Shown piece after piece: positions 1 to 7,721 of a DNA stretch of 16,997 nt. The notes beneath the pieces are model-generated. The model saw only the letters and a program-made list of their open reading frames with translations, had not been told where the DNA came from and ran no database searches. Source of the DNA: CADAWZ01 sp045114665 (lineage in GTDB: Bacteria; Vulcanimicrobiota; CADAWZ01); the NCBI GenBank assembly GCA_045114665.1, contig JBGUKW010000009.1:1-16997 (forward strand). The letters run 5' to 3'. Position 1 is the stretch's first letter. The number at the start of each line of letters is the position of its first letter. The translations under genes and the position numbers were made by a program.

Positions 1-84
1 AAGAGTACATCAAGAATCAAGGTTAAAGGGAGCCATTCATGTGCTCAGCTAAAGACTGACCACTTTTCTGGCTCAAAAATATAA
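1..84. other. Left-edge stretch, no gene recognised
   Basis: No convincing reading frame, RNA gene or repeat is visible before the terminator that closes the small exported-protein array. The stretch is less AT-rich than its surroundings and may belong to whatever lies beyond the window edge, but nothing in it is diagnostic. Confidence 0.4.
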
Positions 85-127
85 AAAGAGGCTATGAAAA
101 AAGTAAATATTTTTTCACAGCCCCTTT
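85..127 (-). terminator. Intrinsic terminator of the small exported-protein array
   Basis: An 18-bp stem (85-102 with 110-127) closes over a 7-nt loop. Read on the minus strand the stem is unbroken, because the two imperfect positions (94/118 and 89/123) become G-U pairs; on the plus strand they are A-C mismatches. This asymmetry, with a U-rich tail on the minus side, indicates termination of minus-strand transcripts just after the gene ending at 137. The lower stem holds a G/C-rich block (GGGGCU with AGCCUC). Confidence 0.85.
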
Positions 128-136
128 CACTGTATT

Positions 137-631
137 TTAATGTATAGAATTGATAATAGATATAATTACATTTTTACCTTTTTCATAATCAACAATACTT
201 TTTCCACTCATATCCATCTTCATATACATAAACATATAAAGATATCCACTTTCAGCATAATAAGCAGTTAAAACATCACCAAACATAGGACTATTGCATC
301 TCAACAATGCAATTTTTTTACCATTTATATTTAATTTTTCACTATTGTTAACAGTCATGTTAGACTGTGCAAGTTGCTGTTTCATCAAATCAGTCATAAA
401 ATCAGAAGACATATCAAAATCAAGATTCGAAGGATTATCAAAACTACTTCCACCAATACCTATAGCTTCAAATGTGCTTGAATTCATATATGTACTTATA
501 CCATTAGACGAATCTAAAAACAGATATTCATCAGGAATATAAGCACTTTTATTTCCAATATTTATTTCCCCTGCAAATGCCACACCAAAGCAAAAAACAA
601 ATAAAAATAAGAACAGAAATACCTTTTTCAT
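137..631 (-). CDS. Small exported protein, array paralog 1
   Basis: A 164-residue protein of unknown function, last of four related genes. It has a Sec signal peptide: MKK, a phenylalanine/leucine-rich core, and a probable cleavage after Ala20 before GEINIGN. The mature start resembles its neighbours (a VGN- or IGN-like turn, then a hydrophobic residue and P-[DEN]-[GE]-[FY]). The C-terminus ends in an ISIINS-like helix that two other copies share. A longer frame reaches ATG 652, but an AGGAG ribosome site lies inside that extension about 8 nt before ATG 631, so 631 is chosen. Its length and alternating strand pattern recall small PsbP/DcrB-like domains; that is a guess. There is no lipobox, so it is probably periplasmic or secreted. 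It lies 67 bp after paralog 2 and is followed by the strong terminator. Confidence 0.85.
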   Translation of the reverse strand: MKKVFLFLFLFVFCFGVAFAGEINIGNKSAYIPDEYLFLDSSNGISTYMNSSTFEAIGIGGSSFDNPSNLDFDMSSDFMTDLMKQQLAQSNMTVNNSEKLNINGKKIALLRCNSPMFGDVLTAYYAESGYLYMFMYMKMDMSGKSIVDYEKGKNVIISIINSIH

Positions 632-698
632 TATTTTTTCTCCTAATTTCATATAAAGATTAGACTTGTAAACAAGCTTTCTTTAGAATATCTCAATT

Positions 699-1202
699 TT
701 ATCTTTCTTGAAAAGAATTTACTATAGAAAATACAAGATTTCTACCACTAGGACTTATAATCTTTTTACCTGTAATAGTATTTTTTTCTGAAAAATTTAT
801 AAAATAAATTACACCATTTCTTGCAAAACAACTCAAATAAGAAACTCCTCCCTCTTCATCTTTTGCTGTTGCAGTCAGAATATTTCTTCCTGCATAGGCA
901 AATGTTCTAATATCCGTTGCTCCAAATCTTTCGGTTATATCTTGTTTTATTTCTTGTGAATTAACATCGATATCTCTGCCAAAATTTAGTGCAAAGATCA
1001 TAATTAAATCTCCATTGCCATTAAAATATCCTACTCCAGCTACATTTCCATTTTGTTGTTCAGATTCCTTAACATGCAAACGATTAAAACCTTCTGGTAT
1101 ATAAAAAGTTCCATTTCCAACCTGAACTTGTTCTGCAAAAACTACTCCAACAAGCAAGAATAAAAAACAAAATAAGAATAAAGAGAAGAAATACTTTTTC
1201 AT
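699..1202 (-). CDS. Small exported protein, array paralog 2
   Basis: A 167-residue exported protein of the same family. The signal peptide runs to about Ala23 (VGVVFA then EQVQVGN). The mature protein opens with VQVGNGTFYIPEGF, the clearest version of the family motif, and ends with FSIVNSF. The middle contains a glycine-aromatic stretch (VGYFNGNGD) and an AGRNIL segment that aligns with NGKKIAL in paralog 1 and NGKVIIV in paralog 4. The frame is open from ATG 1214, but GGAG sits 6 nt before ATG 1202 and the latter gives a normal signal peptide, so 1202 is used. It follows paralog 3 after only 15 bp, so the two are almost certainly co-transcribed. No enzymatic motif is visible and the function is unknown. 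Confidence 0.86.
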   Translation of the reverse strand: MKKYFFSLFLFCFLFLLVGVVFAEQVQVGNGTFYIPEGFNRLHVKESEQQNGNVAGVGYFNGNGDLIMIFALNFGRDIDVNSQEIKQDITERFGATDIRTFAYAGRNILTATAKDEEGGVSYLSCFARNGVIYFINFSEKNTITGKKIISPSGRNLVFSIVNSFQER

Positions 1203-1217
1203 AAAAATCTCCATTTT

Positions 1218-1751
1218 TTATTTAAAAGAATTTTGAATTTCAAGAAACTGCCCATACATTGTATTAAAATTTGAAGGTTGAGTATAATAAGCTGAACAAT
1301 AGATATAACCATCACAAATTAACATATACATAATCATAGCATTTCCAAATTTGTCATTTCCTCTTGCAAAAAGAACATCTCTATCATTAATTTTTATAAT
1401 TCTTGATAGTTGAATTTTAGAACCTGGAACTGCTGCACTAAGCTTATTTTCAAACATATATTCAAGACCCGCTTCTTTTAAACTAGATTCATCTTCAGTG
1501 TCAGCAAGTTTTTTAGCAACAAATACAGCTGCTGTTCCATAGCGATAATTTTCATAACAGGACCACCCCATAGCTGCAAAATTTTTAACAAATCCCGAAG
1601 TAGAATGTATATAAGAATCAGGCAAAAGAAATGAATGTCCACCTTCAAGATTTACTCTTGTAAATCCATAATCTTCATCCATTTGTGCTTGTGCATTCGA
1701 CACACAAAACAAAAGAAAACAAATCAAACTAAACAAAAATATTTTCCTCAT
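1218..1751 (-). CDS. Small exported protein, array paralog 3 (divergent)
   Basis: A 177-residue exported protein and the most divergent member of the array. The signal peptide is MRKIFLF followed by a hydrophobic core and SNAQA, with probable cleavage before QMDEDYG. The family motif survives as VNLEGGHSFLLPDSY, the NDRDVLF segment matches the central NGKKIAL-type motif, and the end (LEIQNSFK) matches the terminal helix of the others. Two mature cysteines (in GWSCYE and LICDGYIYCS; three counting the second Cys there) are not obviously shared with the other copies. AGGAGG, the strongest ribosome site in the array, lies 5 nt before ATG 1751; the upstream ATG 1766 has nothing comparable. A 49-bp palindrome begins about 33 bp upstream, leaving little room for a separate promoter. 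Confidence 0.85.
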   Translation of the reverse strand: MRKIFLFSLICFLLFCVSNAQAQMDEDYGFTRVNLEGGHSFLLPDSYIHSTSGFVKNFAAMGWSCYENYRYGTAAVFVAKKLADTEDESSLKEAGLEYMFENKLSAAVPGSKIQLSRIIKINDRDVLFARGNDKFGNAMIMYMLICDGYIYCSAYYTQPSNFNTMYGQFLEIQNSFK

Positions 1752-1784
1752 AAATACCTCCTCCACCCTATCACAAAAATTAAA

Positions 1785-1833
1785 TTTACAGCAATTTTCA
1801 TAAATATAGTATATTTATGAAAATTGCTGTAAA
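1785..1833. repeat. 49-bp perfect palindrome between paralogs 3 and 4
   Basis: Arms of 24 bp (1785-1808 and 1810-1833) are perfectly complementary around the single base at 1809. Transcribed in either direction the sequence would form one long hairpin. On the minus strand it is followed by TTTAATTTTTG, so it could act as a weak terminator or attenuator between paralog 4 and paralog 3, or as an RNase III-type processing site. The arm core ACAGCAATTTTCA recurs in other gaps of the window (12361 and 15260), which favours a dispersed repeat origin. Confidence 0.9.
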
Positions 1834-1857
1834 CTAAACCATAACTCAAAAAATAGA

Positions 1858-2394
1858 CTATCTTGCTGAATTAATTATAGAAATCAAAAGATTTCTTGCT
1901 TGTTCATAATCTCCCACATAATTATAGTAGCCATCTCTATATGTTGAATTAGCATATTTAGGTACTGGCTTTTGTGAAAATTCTATCACATACATTTTTT
2001 TATCTCTAACGAAATAAGCCTTTGCAACTTTGCCATTATTATCTTGTTCACATGTTACTATTATTACTTTTCCATTTAAATCAAATCTATCTATTTTTAA
2101 AATATCTGAATTCAATTCTTTAGCAATAGCTTTAATTGCTTCATATGAATTAGCCTCTATATCTTTATCGAAAGCTCTTTCACCAATAAAAGTTATCATT
2201 TCACCTGTATTATTTCCACAAAAGACAGTAGTACCATTAGGAGTATTACCTAAAATATAAAATCCATTTGGCAAAGCAAATGTCATATTTCCAACACGAA
2301 CATTTTGTGGAAAATTATTAAAAATATCAGCAAATACAGTTCCAAAACAAAAAGCAAAGAAAAAAATAAACAATGACAATAAATATTTTTTCAT
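1858..2394 (-). CDS. Small exported protein, array paralog 4 (first of the array)
   Basis: A 178-residue exported protein, first of the array in transcription order. The signal peptide is MKKYLLSLF plus a phenylalanine-rich core ending FGTVFA, nearly the same as in paralogs 1 and 2. The mature part carries VRVGNMTFALPNGF, the central NGKVIIV motif, a KMYVIEFS strand that matches VIYFINFS in paralog 2, and a terminal LLISIINSAR. ATG 2394 has GGGAG 5 nt upstream. Only 24 bp separate it from the stop of gspE, so it is very probably translated from the T2SS transcript. The family is not recognised. Possible roles are a T2SS substrate or a periplasmic accessory factor, and neither is shown by the sequence. 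Confidence 0.86.
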   Translation of the reverse strand: MKKYLLSLFIFFFAFCFGTVFADIFNNFPQNVRVGNMTFALPNGFYILGNTPNGTTVFCGNNTGEMITFIGERAFDKDIEANSYEAIKAIAKELNSDILKIDRFDLNGKVIIVTCEQDNNGKVAKAYFVRDKKMYVIEFSQKPVPKYANSTYRDGYYNYVGDYEQARNLLISIINSAR

Positions 2395-2418
2395 AACTGC
2401 TCCCTAAGGTAAAAAAAA

Positions 2419-3870
2419 TTATATTTTTGTTGCTCTTGTAGCTTCAGCTATCGTTGTAAGCCCAAGCATTGCTTTATTTCTGCCATCTTCTAGCAATGTT
2501 CTCATACCTTTTTTACGAGCCAAATTTCTTATTTTATTTGAATCAGCATTTCTGATTATCTCACTTTGAATTTCTTCATCAAGTTTCATCAATTCAAATA
2601 TAGCACATCTTCCCCAAAATCCTGTATTCATACAAGAACTACAGCCGACATTTTTATAAAAAGAAGCATTAGCAGGAATAGAATCAATTCCAATTCCCCT
2701 TAACTCATCTTTATTAGGCGAATATTTAACTTTACAATCAACACATAATTTTCTGACCAACCTCTGTGCCATAACTCCCAAAAGAGAAGAAGATATCAAA
2801 TAAGGCTCAACTCCCATATCAACAAGTCGAGCAACAGCAGAAGGGGCATCATTTGTATGTAGTGTTGAAAAAACAAGATGTCCTGTAAGCGATGCATGAG
2901 TTACTATTTCTGCTGTTTCAGAATCTCTTATTTCACCAACCATTATAATATCAGGGTCTTGTCTTAAAATAGACCTCAATCCACCTGCAAATGTCAATCC
3001 AATTTTAGAATTAACTGGCATTTGACCAATTCCCTCAATTTGATATTCAACAGGATCTTCAACAGTTATTATATTTGTCTTTTCAGATTTTATTCTCTCA
3101 ATTATAGCATAAAGCGTTGTTGATTTACCACTTCCAGTAGGACCAGTAATCAAAATAGAACCATAAGGCTTGTGAATCAATGAATCAAGTGAAGCAAAAT
3201 CTTTTTTCTCCATTCCAAGCTCTTCAAGAGTAATCATCTTAGCTGTTCGATCCAAGATTCTCATAACAATTCTCTCACCAAACTGAGTTGGAAGGAGAGA
3301 AACACGGACATCTATAACTTTTGTACCACTTTTAACCCTCATTCTGCCATCTTGTGGAAGTCGATTTTCCGCAAGATTTAATTTTGACATTACTTTTATT
3401 CTCGCACAAACACCATTATAACTATTTTTGGGAATCCTCATTACTTCATGAAGTTCTCCATCTGTTCTAATTCTAACCCATGCCTCTTTTTCATAAGGTT
3501 CAATATGAATATCTGTTCCTCTATTTTGAATTGCTTGAATAAAAATAGTATTGACTAATTTTATAATAGGAGCATCAATTCCAGCCGATGACAATTCAAC
3601 TGTTTCATCTGCAACAAAATTATTTTCTTCACCAGATAGTGAAGAAGTTGTTTTAGCATCCTTTAAAAGAAGTTCTCTAAGTCCTGATTCAAGCTGTTCT
3701 CTTTCAAGCCTTACAACTTCAAAAGAAGTTTTCGTTATAAGTCTTATATCTTCAAGAGCTTCCATATTGGAAGTAGAACATATACCAAGAGTCAATGGAG
3801 ATTCAGAGATAACAAGAATTTGATTTCTCTGAAAAAAATCAATAGGAATCTGTTTTATATCATTCGACAT
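2419..3870 (-). CDS. gspE: Type II secretion assembly ATPase GspE
   Basis: The cytoplasmic hexameric ATPase that powers pseudopilus assembly (483 residues). A short N-terminal GspE/PilB-type domain covers roughly residues 8-70. The ATPase core has a Walker A motif GPTGSGKST at 243-251, an Asp box VEDPVE at 270-275, a Walker B region DPDIIMVGEIRD at 305-316, and a His box containing HASLTGH and STLHT at 325-339. A zinc-binding CxxC pair (Cys376/379 and Cys410/413) marks the GspE/PilB branch rather than PilT. A GTG at 3876 is in frame, but AGGTGA is spaced correctly for ATG 3870, so that start is chosen. It follows gspD after about 68 bp and is followed 24 bp later by the exported-protein array. 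No gspF follows, unlike the classical order. Confidence 0.96.
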   Translation of the reverse strand: MSNDIKQIPIDFFQRNQILVISESPLTLGICSTSNMEALEDIRLITKTSFEVVRLEREQLESGLRELLLKDAKTTSSLSGEENNFVADETVELSSAGIDAPIIKLVNTIFIQAIQNRGTDIHIEPYEKEAWVRIRTDGELHEVMRIPKNSYNGVCARIKVMSKLNLAENRLPQDGRMRVKSGTKVIDVRVSLLPTQFGERIVMRILDRTAKMITLEELGMEKKDFASLDSLIHKPYGSILITGPTGSGKSTTLYAIIERIKSEKTNIITVEDPVEYQIEGIGQMPVNSKIGLTFAGGLRSILRQDPDIIMVGEIRDSETAEIVTHASLTGHLVFSTLHTNDAPSAVARLVDMGVEPYLISSSLLGVMAQRLVRKLCVDCKVKYSPNKDELRGIGIDSIPANASFYKNVGCSSCMNTGFWGRCAIFELMKLDEEIQSEIIRNADSNKIRNLARKKGMRTLLEDGRNKAMLGLTTIAEATRATKI

Positions 3871-3938
3871 ATTCACCTACTACTTGTTTTCGTCATTTAC
3901 ACTTACACTTTTTTCAAAATTATCTTTGAATAGTTTAT

Positions 3939-6506
3939 TTAATTACTTTTTCTGTTCTTTTGCTGTTTTTTTACTTGTTCTTTTACTTGTTCTTTTACTT
4001 GCTCATTTACTTGTTCTTCTACTTGCTCATTTACCTGTTCTTTAACTTGTTCTTCTACTTGTTCTTTTACTTGTTCTTCTACTTGTTCTTCTACTTGTTC
4101 TTTTACTTGTTCTTTTACTTGTTCTTCTACTTGCTCTTTAACTTGCTCTTTTACTTGTTCTTCTACTTTATCTTTAACTTGCTCTTTGACCTGTTCTTTT
4201 AATTGTTCTTCTACTTTATCTTTAATTTGCTCTTTGACCTGTTCTTTAACTTGTTCTTCTACTTTATCTTTAACTTGCTCTTTTAATTGTTCTTTTACTT
4301 GCTCTTTTACTTGCTCTTTTATCTGTTCTTTTAATTGTTCTTTTAATTGTTCCTCTACTTGTTTTTTCTGCTCATTTATATTTTTATCAAAATTTCTAAA
4401 TTTTTCATTTGGCTCATCATTTACACTCTTTTCAACAAAAAGAGACCTTCCATATTTATCTGCTATTTTTCTCATATTTGAAACATCATCTATTATATGT
4501 GGAGTCAAAAATACAAAAAGTGTTCTCGAAGATTTAGAAACTGATTTATCTTTAAAAAGTCCACCAATCAAAGGAATTTTACTTAAAATAGGGACTCGTC
4601 TTATCGTCTCAGTTGTTGATTCATCAATAAGTCCACCAATAACTATTGTTTCTCCATCACTCAATGTAACTGTATTATTTACACTTCTTTCACTTGTAAC
4701 AGGAATTCTTGTTTGAGAACTTCCATTTCCTTGGGTTATCCAATCAACTAAATCAGCAAGTTTTAAATTTAAATCAAGTCTTACCTGATCATTCTGACCA
4801 ACATGTGGCGTAACTTCCAAATTTAGACCAATATCTTTATAATCATAAGAAATAATTGGGTTGTTATTTGTATCATATTTTGTTCCAGTTGCAAATGGAT
4901 AATTCTTTGAAGCAGACAATTTAGCCATTTTATGATCGTGAGTTACAACACGAGGAGTTGAGAGAAGATTAAAATTTCCCTTAGTTTCAAGTGCTTTTAT
5001 TATTCCATACAATTTAGGAACTTTTAAAGTAGAACCACCACTCGAAATTTCAATATTTTCATTTCCAATAGCACCTGCTACGAAACCTCCACCCTGTAAA
5101 CTCTGAATAAGACTTGTCTCATCAAGTCCTCCCATAAAACTTGCCAATATTCCTGGATTTGAAACAACTTGCCATGCAATACCTGCATCAAGACTATTGC
5201 TCAACTGTGTTTCAGCAATTATAGCACTAATCAAAATCTGTTTACGTGGAACATCAAGCTGTTTTATTATTGGAACTAATTCATTATATTCTTTTTCTGT
5301 TGAATAGAATATGACAGAGTTTGTTGCTTTATCAGAAGCTATTTTTGTTGAAACAACAGTTTCAGGATTTTTAGCTGCTTCTGTACCAGCTTGCTCTTTT
5401 TTCACTGATTCTATCAACTTCTTCTTTTCTTCCAATAGTGAAGATAAACTTTTTGTAACATCTTCAGCATCTGCATTTTGTAAATAATATATTCTAAAAT
5501 TTCTATCATCAGCTTTTACAATTCTGCTCTCATCATCAATTTTATTTATAGCCTCTTCTATTTGCAAAAAATCTTTAGCAGGTGCAGAAATAATTAAAGT
5601 ATTTGTAGGTTCATAAGCAGATATTTTTACCTGTTGCTTACTCTTTGCCGATGCAGCATTTGCTTGATAAACTTCTGTCAATGCAGCAGCAAGTTCTTTA
5701 ACTCTTATATGTTTAGGTTGAAAAATTTTTATTGAAGAACCTTTATATTTTTCATCAAGTTGTTTTGCAATTTTCGTGATCCTTGATACATTTTCAGAAG
5801 TATCTGTTATAATCAAAGCATTTGAAGGATCATAAGAAGAAATAATGCCAGGTGATACTACAAGTGGCTGAAGAGAATTTTTCATCAATTCAGAATCAGC
5901 ATTTGAAAGAAGTACAATAGCAACTACATAACCTGATTTTGGTTTTATTCTTCCTGTTCCAACATATCTTGTATTTTCTTTTCTATATGAAGGAAGATCT
6001 ACAATTCTATAAATTCCATTATTTTCGATAACGCCATATCCTGAGGCTTCAAGAGCTGAAATATACAAATTCCAAGCCTCACCTATTGTTACCTTTCTTG
6101 AAGATAAAATAGTAATATTGCCATTTACATTTCTATCTGGAATAATAGTTCTTCTTGTTATATCAGACATTATTCTTGTAACAGATTTTATATCAACATT
6201 ATCAAAATTTAAAAGAATTCTACCACTATTTAATGCCTCAACAACGATTGAATCCATTTGATTAATCGTCATTTTATTAGTTGATGTATTAGAAGAATTA
6301 TTATTTGAAGAAGGAGCTATTACTCTTCCAGAAACCCCATTCAAATTGGAATCATATATATGATCTCTTCTTTTTTCTCTGACAATCGGACGCTTATCAG
6401 CCATAAAAAGAGGAGTATCAGATTTTTCCCAGGAAGCGGAATAAGCACTACATGTCATAGAAATTACAAATATAAAACAGGCAAAACCAATTATATTTTT
6501 TTGCAT
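3939..6506 (-). CDS. gspD: Type II secretion outer-membrane secretin GspD with a long tetrapeptide-repeat tail
   Basis: Forms the multimeric outer-membrane channel of the T2SS (855 residues). A signal peptide runs to about residue 24 (CSAYSA). Next come a Ser/Asn-rich linker (50-80), N0 (about 97-170), N1 (190-255), N2 (258-327), N3 (335-420, with a Lys/Glu-rich insertion near 360-380) and the secretin barrel (about 423-672). The barrel has the signatures VPRKQILISAIIAE, NLLSTPRVVT, VTLSDGETIVIGGL and VPILSKIPLIGGLF. No lipobox is present. The unusual part is residues 717-848: 33 uninterrupted four-residue units, mostly VKEQ or VEEQ, in the place where other secretins carry the pilotin-binding S-domain. 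ATG 6506 has an AGGA site about 11 nt upstream. It lies between the N-like gene (19 bp) and gspE. Confidence 0.96.
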   Translation of the reverse strand: MQKNIIGFACFIFVISMTCSAYSASWEKSDTPLFMADKRPIVREKRRDHIYDSNLNGVSGRVIAPSSNNNSSNTSTNKMTINQMDSIVVEALNSGRILLNFDNVDIKSVTRIMSDITRRTIIPDRNVNGNITILSSRKVTIGEAWNLYISALEASGYGVIENNGIYRIVDLPSYRKENTRYVGTGRIKPKSGYVVAIVLLSNADSELMKNSLQPLVVSPGIISSYDPSNALIITDTSENVSRITKIAKQLDEKYKGSSIKIFQPKHIRVKELAAALTEVYQANAASAKSKQQVKISAYEPTNTLIISAPAKDFLQIEEAINKIDDESRIVKADDRNFRIYYLQNADAEDVTKSLSSLLEEKKKLIESVKKEQAGTEAAKNPETVVSTKIASDKATNSVIFYSTEKEYNELVPIIKQLDVPRKQILISAIIAETQLSNSLDAGIAWQVVSNPGILASFMGGLDETSLIQSLQGGGFVAGAIGNENIEISSGGSTLKVPKLYGIIKALETKGNFNLLSTPRVVTHDHKMAKLSASKNYPFATGTKYDTNNNPIISYDYKDIGLNLEVTPHVGQNDQVRLDLNLKLADLVDWITQGNGSSQTRIPVTSERSVNNTVTLSDGETIVIGGLIDESTTETIRRVPILSKIPLIGGLFKDKSVSKSSRTLFVFLTPHIIDDVSNMRKIADKYGRSLFVEKSVNDEPNEKFRNFDKNINEQKKQVEEQLKEQLKEQIKEQVKEQVKEQLKEQVKDKVEEQVKEQVKEQIKDKVEEQLKEQVKEQVKDKVEEQVKEQVKEQVEEQVKEQVKEQVEEQVEEQVKEQVEEQVKEQVNEQVEEQVNEQVKEQVKEQVKKQQKNRKSN
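3963..4358 (-). repeat. Tandem 12-bp coding repeat, 33 units, in the 3' end of gspD
   Basis: Thirty-three consecutive 12-nt units encode [VLI]-[KEN]-[ED]-[QK]. The minus-strand unit is typified by GTAAAAGAACAA, with synonymous variation between units. Units are never out of frame, since 12 is a multiple of 3, so unit gain or loss would change tail length without breaking the gene. Units 8-19 (4131-4274) show a higher-order 48-bp period: K-D-K, then VEEQ, then two KEQ units, three times over. This indicates growth by block duplication as well as by single units. Confidence 0.95.
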
Positions 6507-6525
6507 TTTAACAACTTTTCCTAAA

Positions 6526-7212
6526 CTATAATTTTATTTTTATATTATTCAAATCTCCACTGAGTTTTATTTTTACAGGAATCATTCCAGCTTTTAAAAC
6601 TGCATTTCCAGAAACTTGTTTATTTACTATACTTATATGACCATTACCAGAAATATTACTTCCCATAGCTTCAAAATTAATATCAGCATTATTTCCATCT
6701 ATATTGACTTTTCCTGACAATGAAGCAGGGACTTTTATTATTGGAGTTGGAATATTTTTTAAAGAACCTATAAAATTGACAGTTCCTTTTTTTTCTTTGA
6801 ATTTATAAAAACCATCAAAATCAAAAATTCCCTCTCCAAGCATAGACTCAATATAAGAAGGAAGTCTATATTTTTTTATTTTAAACTTTATGTTATTATC
6901 TTTCAAAGTTCCAGTTATATCCAAACCATCTTTTCCATTTCCTTTAAATTTTAAAGCATTTGGAAAAGAAGCAGTTACAACAAATTTATCTGCATTTAAA
7001 ATAATCCCCTGTTGTGAAATCAACTTTAAATCAGAAATAATAACTTTAAGAGGTTTGTTTTCACTATCAGTCCAGACTATTTTAACATCATTAGAATCAT
7101 TAAAATCTTTTACGGTTTTATCCAAATATTCTGCAAAAGGAAATCTCAATACCAAAAAGATTACAAATACCAAAATAAAAACCGATACAACAATTAATAT
7201 TTTCTTTAACAC
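6526..7212 (-). CDS. gspN: GspN-like T2SS inner-membrane protein
   Basis: A 228-residue protein with one N-terminal membrane anchor (about residues 5-23, after MLKK) and a long extracytoplasmic part. That part consists almost wholly of short beta-strand repeats (for example VIISDLKLISQQG, NISGNGHISIV and VKIKLSGDLNNIKIKL). This AsmA-like beta architecture, and its position directly after gspM, fit the GspN family found in some non-enterobacterial T2SS clusters. The sequence is too divergent to be certain without a profile search. The start is GTG 7212, preceded by GGAAGGGTGA, a strong ribosome site that overlaps the gspM stop; the gap to gspM is 4 bp. The alternative is a cluster-specific AsmA-like protein unrelated to classical GspN. 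Confidence 0.7.
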   Translation of the reverse strand: MLKKILIVVSVFILVFVIFLVLRFPFAEYLDKTVKDFNDSNDVKIVWTDSENKPLKVIISDLKLISQQGIILNADKFVVTASFPNALKFKGNGKDGLDITGTLKDNNIKFKIKKYRLPSYIESMLGEGIFDFDGFYKFKEKKGTVNFIGSLKNIPTPIIKVPASLSGKVNIDGNNADINFEAMGSNISGNGHISIVNKQVSGNAVLKAGMIPVKIKLSGDLNNIKIKL

Positions 7213-7216
7213 AAAA

Positions 7217-7702
7217 TCACCCTTCCAAAGAAAGACTTAAAATCCATAGCCCATCAAGGTCATTATCTTTCAGCTTGGCTTTTTTAATTTTTATATTATC
7301 TCTTTTTAAATTTAAAATCAAATCAGTAACTTCTTTTATATTCAAATTACCAAATCTAACATCAACCCTATCTTTATTTTTCTTAGAAGAATCAACAGCC
7401 TTTATCTGCTCCATTCTCTTTTTAAAAGAGAGTTCAGAAGAAATAAAATCAACTTTAGCAAGAAGAGATTTACCTCTATTTGAAGATTTTACATTCACAG
7501 GAAGAGATTTATATGATTCTAAAAGGCTCTCAAATTCTGCAAGTTCACGCTTTTTTACAGAAAGCTCTCTCTTATTTTGAGAAATACTCTTAATTTGAGG
7601 ATTTATCAACAATCCAAATAATAAGGCAAAAATTAAAACACCTATAAGAACATAAGAAATATTATCTTGAACATTTTTAGGAAGTCTATCTAATCCTAAC
7701 AA
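7217..7702 (-). CDS. gspM: GspM-like T2SS platform protein
   Basis: A short bitopic protein (161 residues): a cytoplasmic N-terminus (LGLDRLPKNVQDN), one membrane segment (about 15-34), a Lys/Glu-rich coiled-coil segment (about 36-65), and a small C-terminal alpha/beta domain ending in LSLSLEG. The layout and the position right after gspL match GspM/PilO, the periplasmic partner of GspL. Sequence conservation in this family is low, so the call depends mainly on context. The frame is open from TTG 7717, but GGAG lies 7 nt before an in-frame TTG at 7702 and no site precedes 7717, so 7702 is preferred. It lies 19 bp after gspL, and gspN begins 4 bp after its stop. Confidence 0.78.
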   Translation of the reverse strand: MLGLDRLPKNVQDNISYVLIGVLIFALLFGLLINPQIKSISQNKRELSVKKRELAEFESLLESYKSLPVNVKSSNRGKSLLAKVDFISSELSFKKRMEQIKAVDSSKKNKDRVDVRFGNLNIKEVTDLILNLKRDNIKIKKAKLKDNDLDGLWILSLSLEG

Positions 7703-7721
7703 TCTACATCTCCACAATCAA

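Noticed and set aside
1785..1833. Palindrome arms read as a promoter (TTTACA with a TATACT-like box)
   Set aside because: The spacing is about 14 bp rather than 17, and the match arises from the AT-rich palindrome itself.
3963..4358. Possible CRISPR-like or satellite array
   Set aside because: The units are contiguous, 12 bp long, in frame with GspD and have no spacers.
3960..4716. Plus-strand frames with repeated FYLF or CSFTCS patterns
   Set aside because: They are the antisense reading of the GspD tetrapeptide repeat and the secretin domain, which has clear homology on the minus strand.
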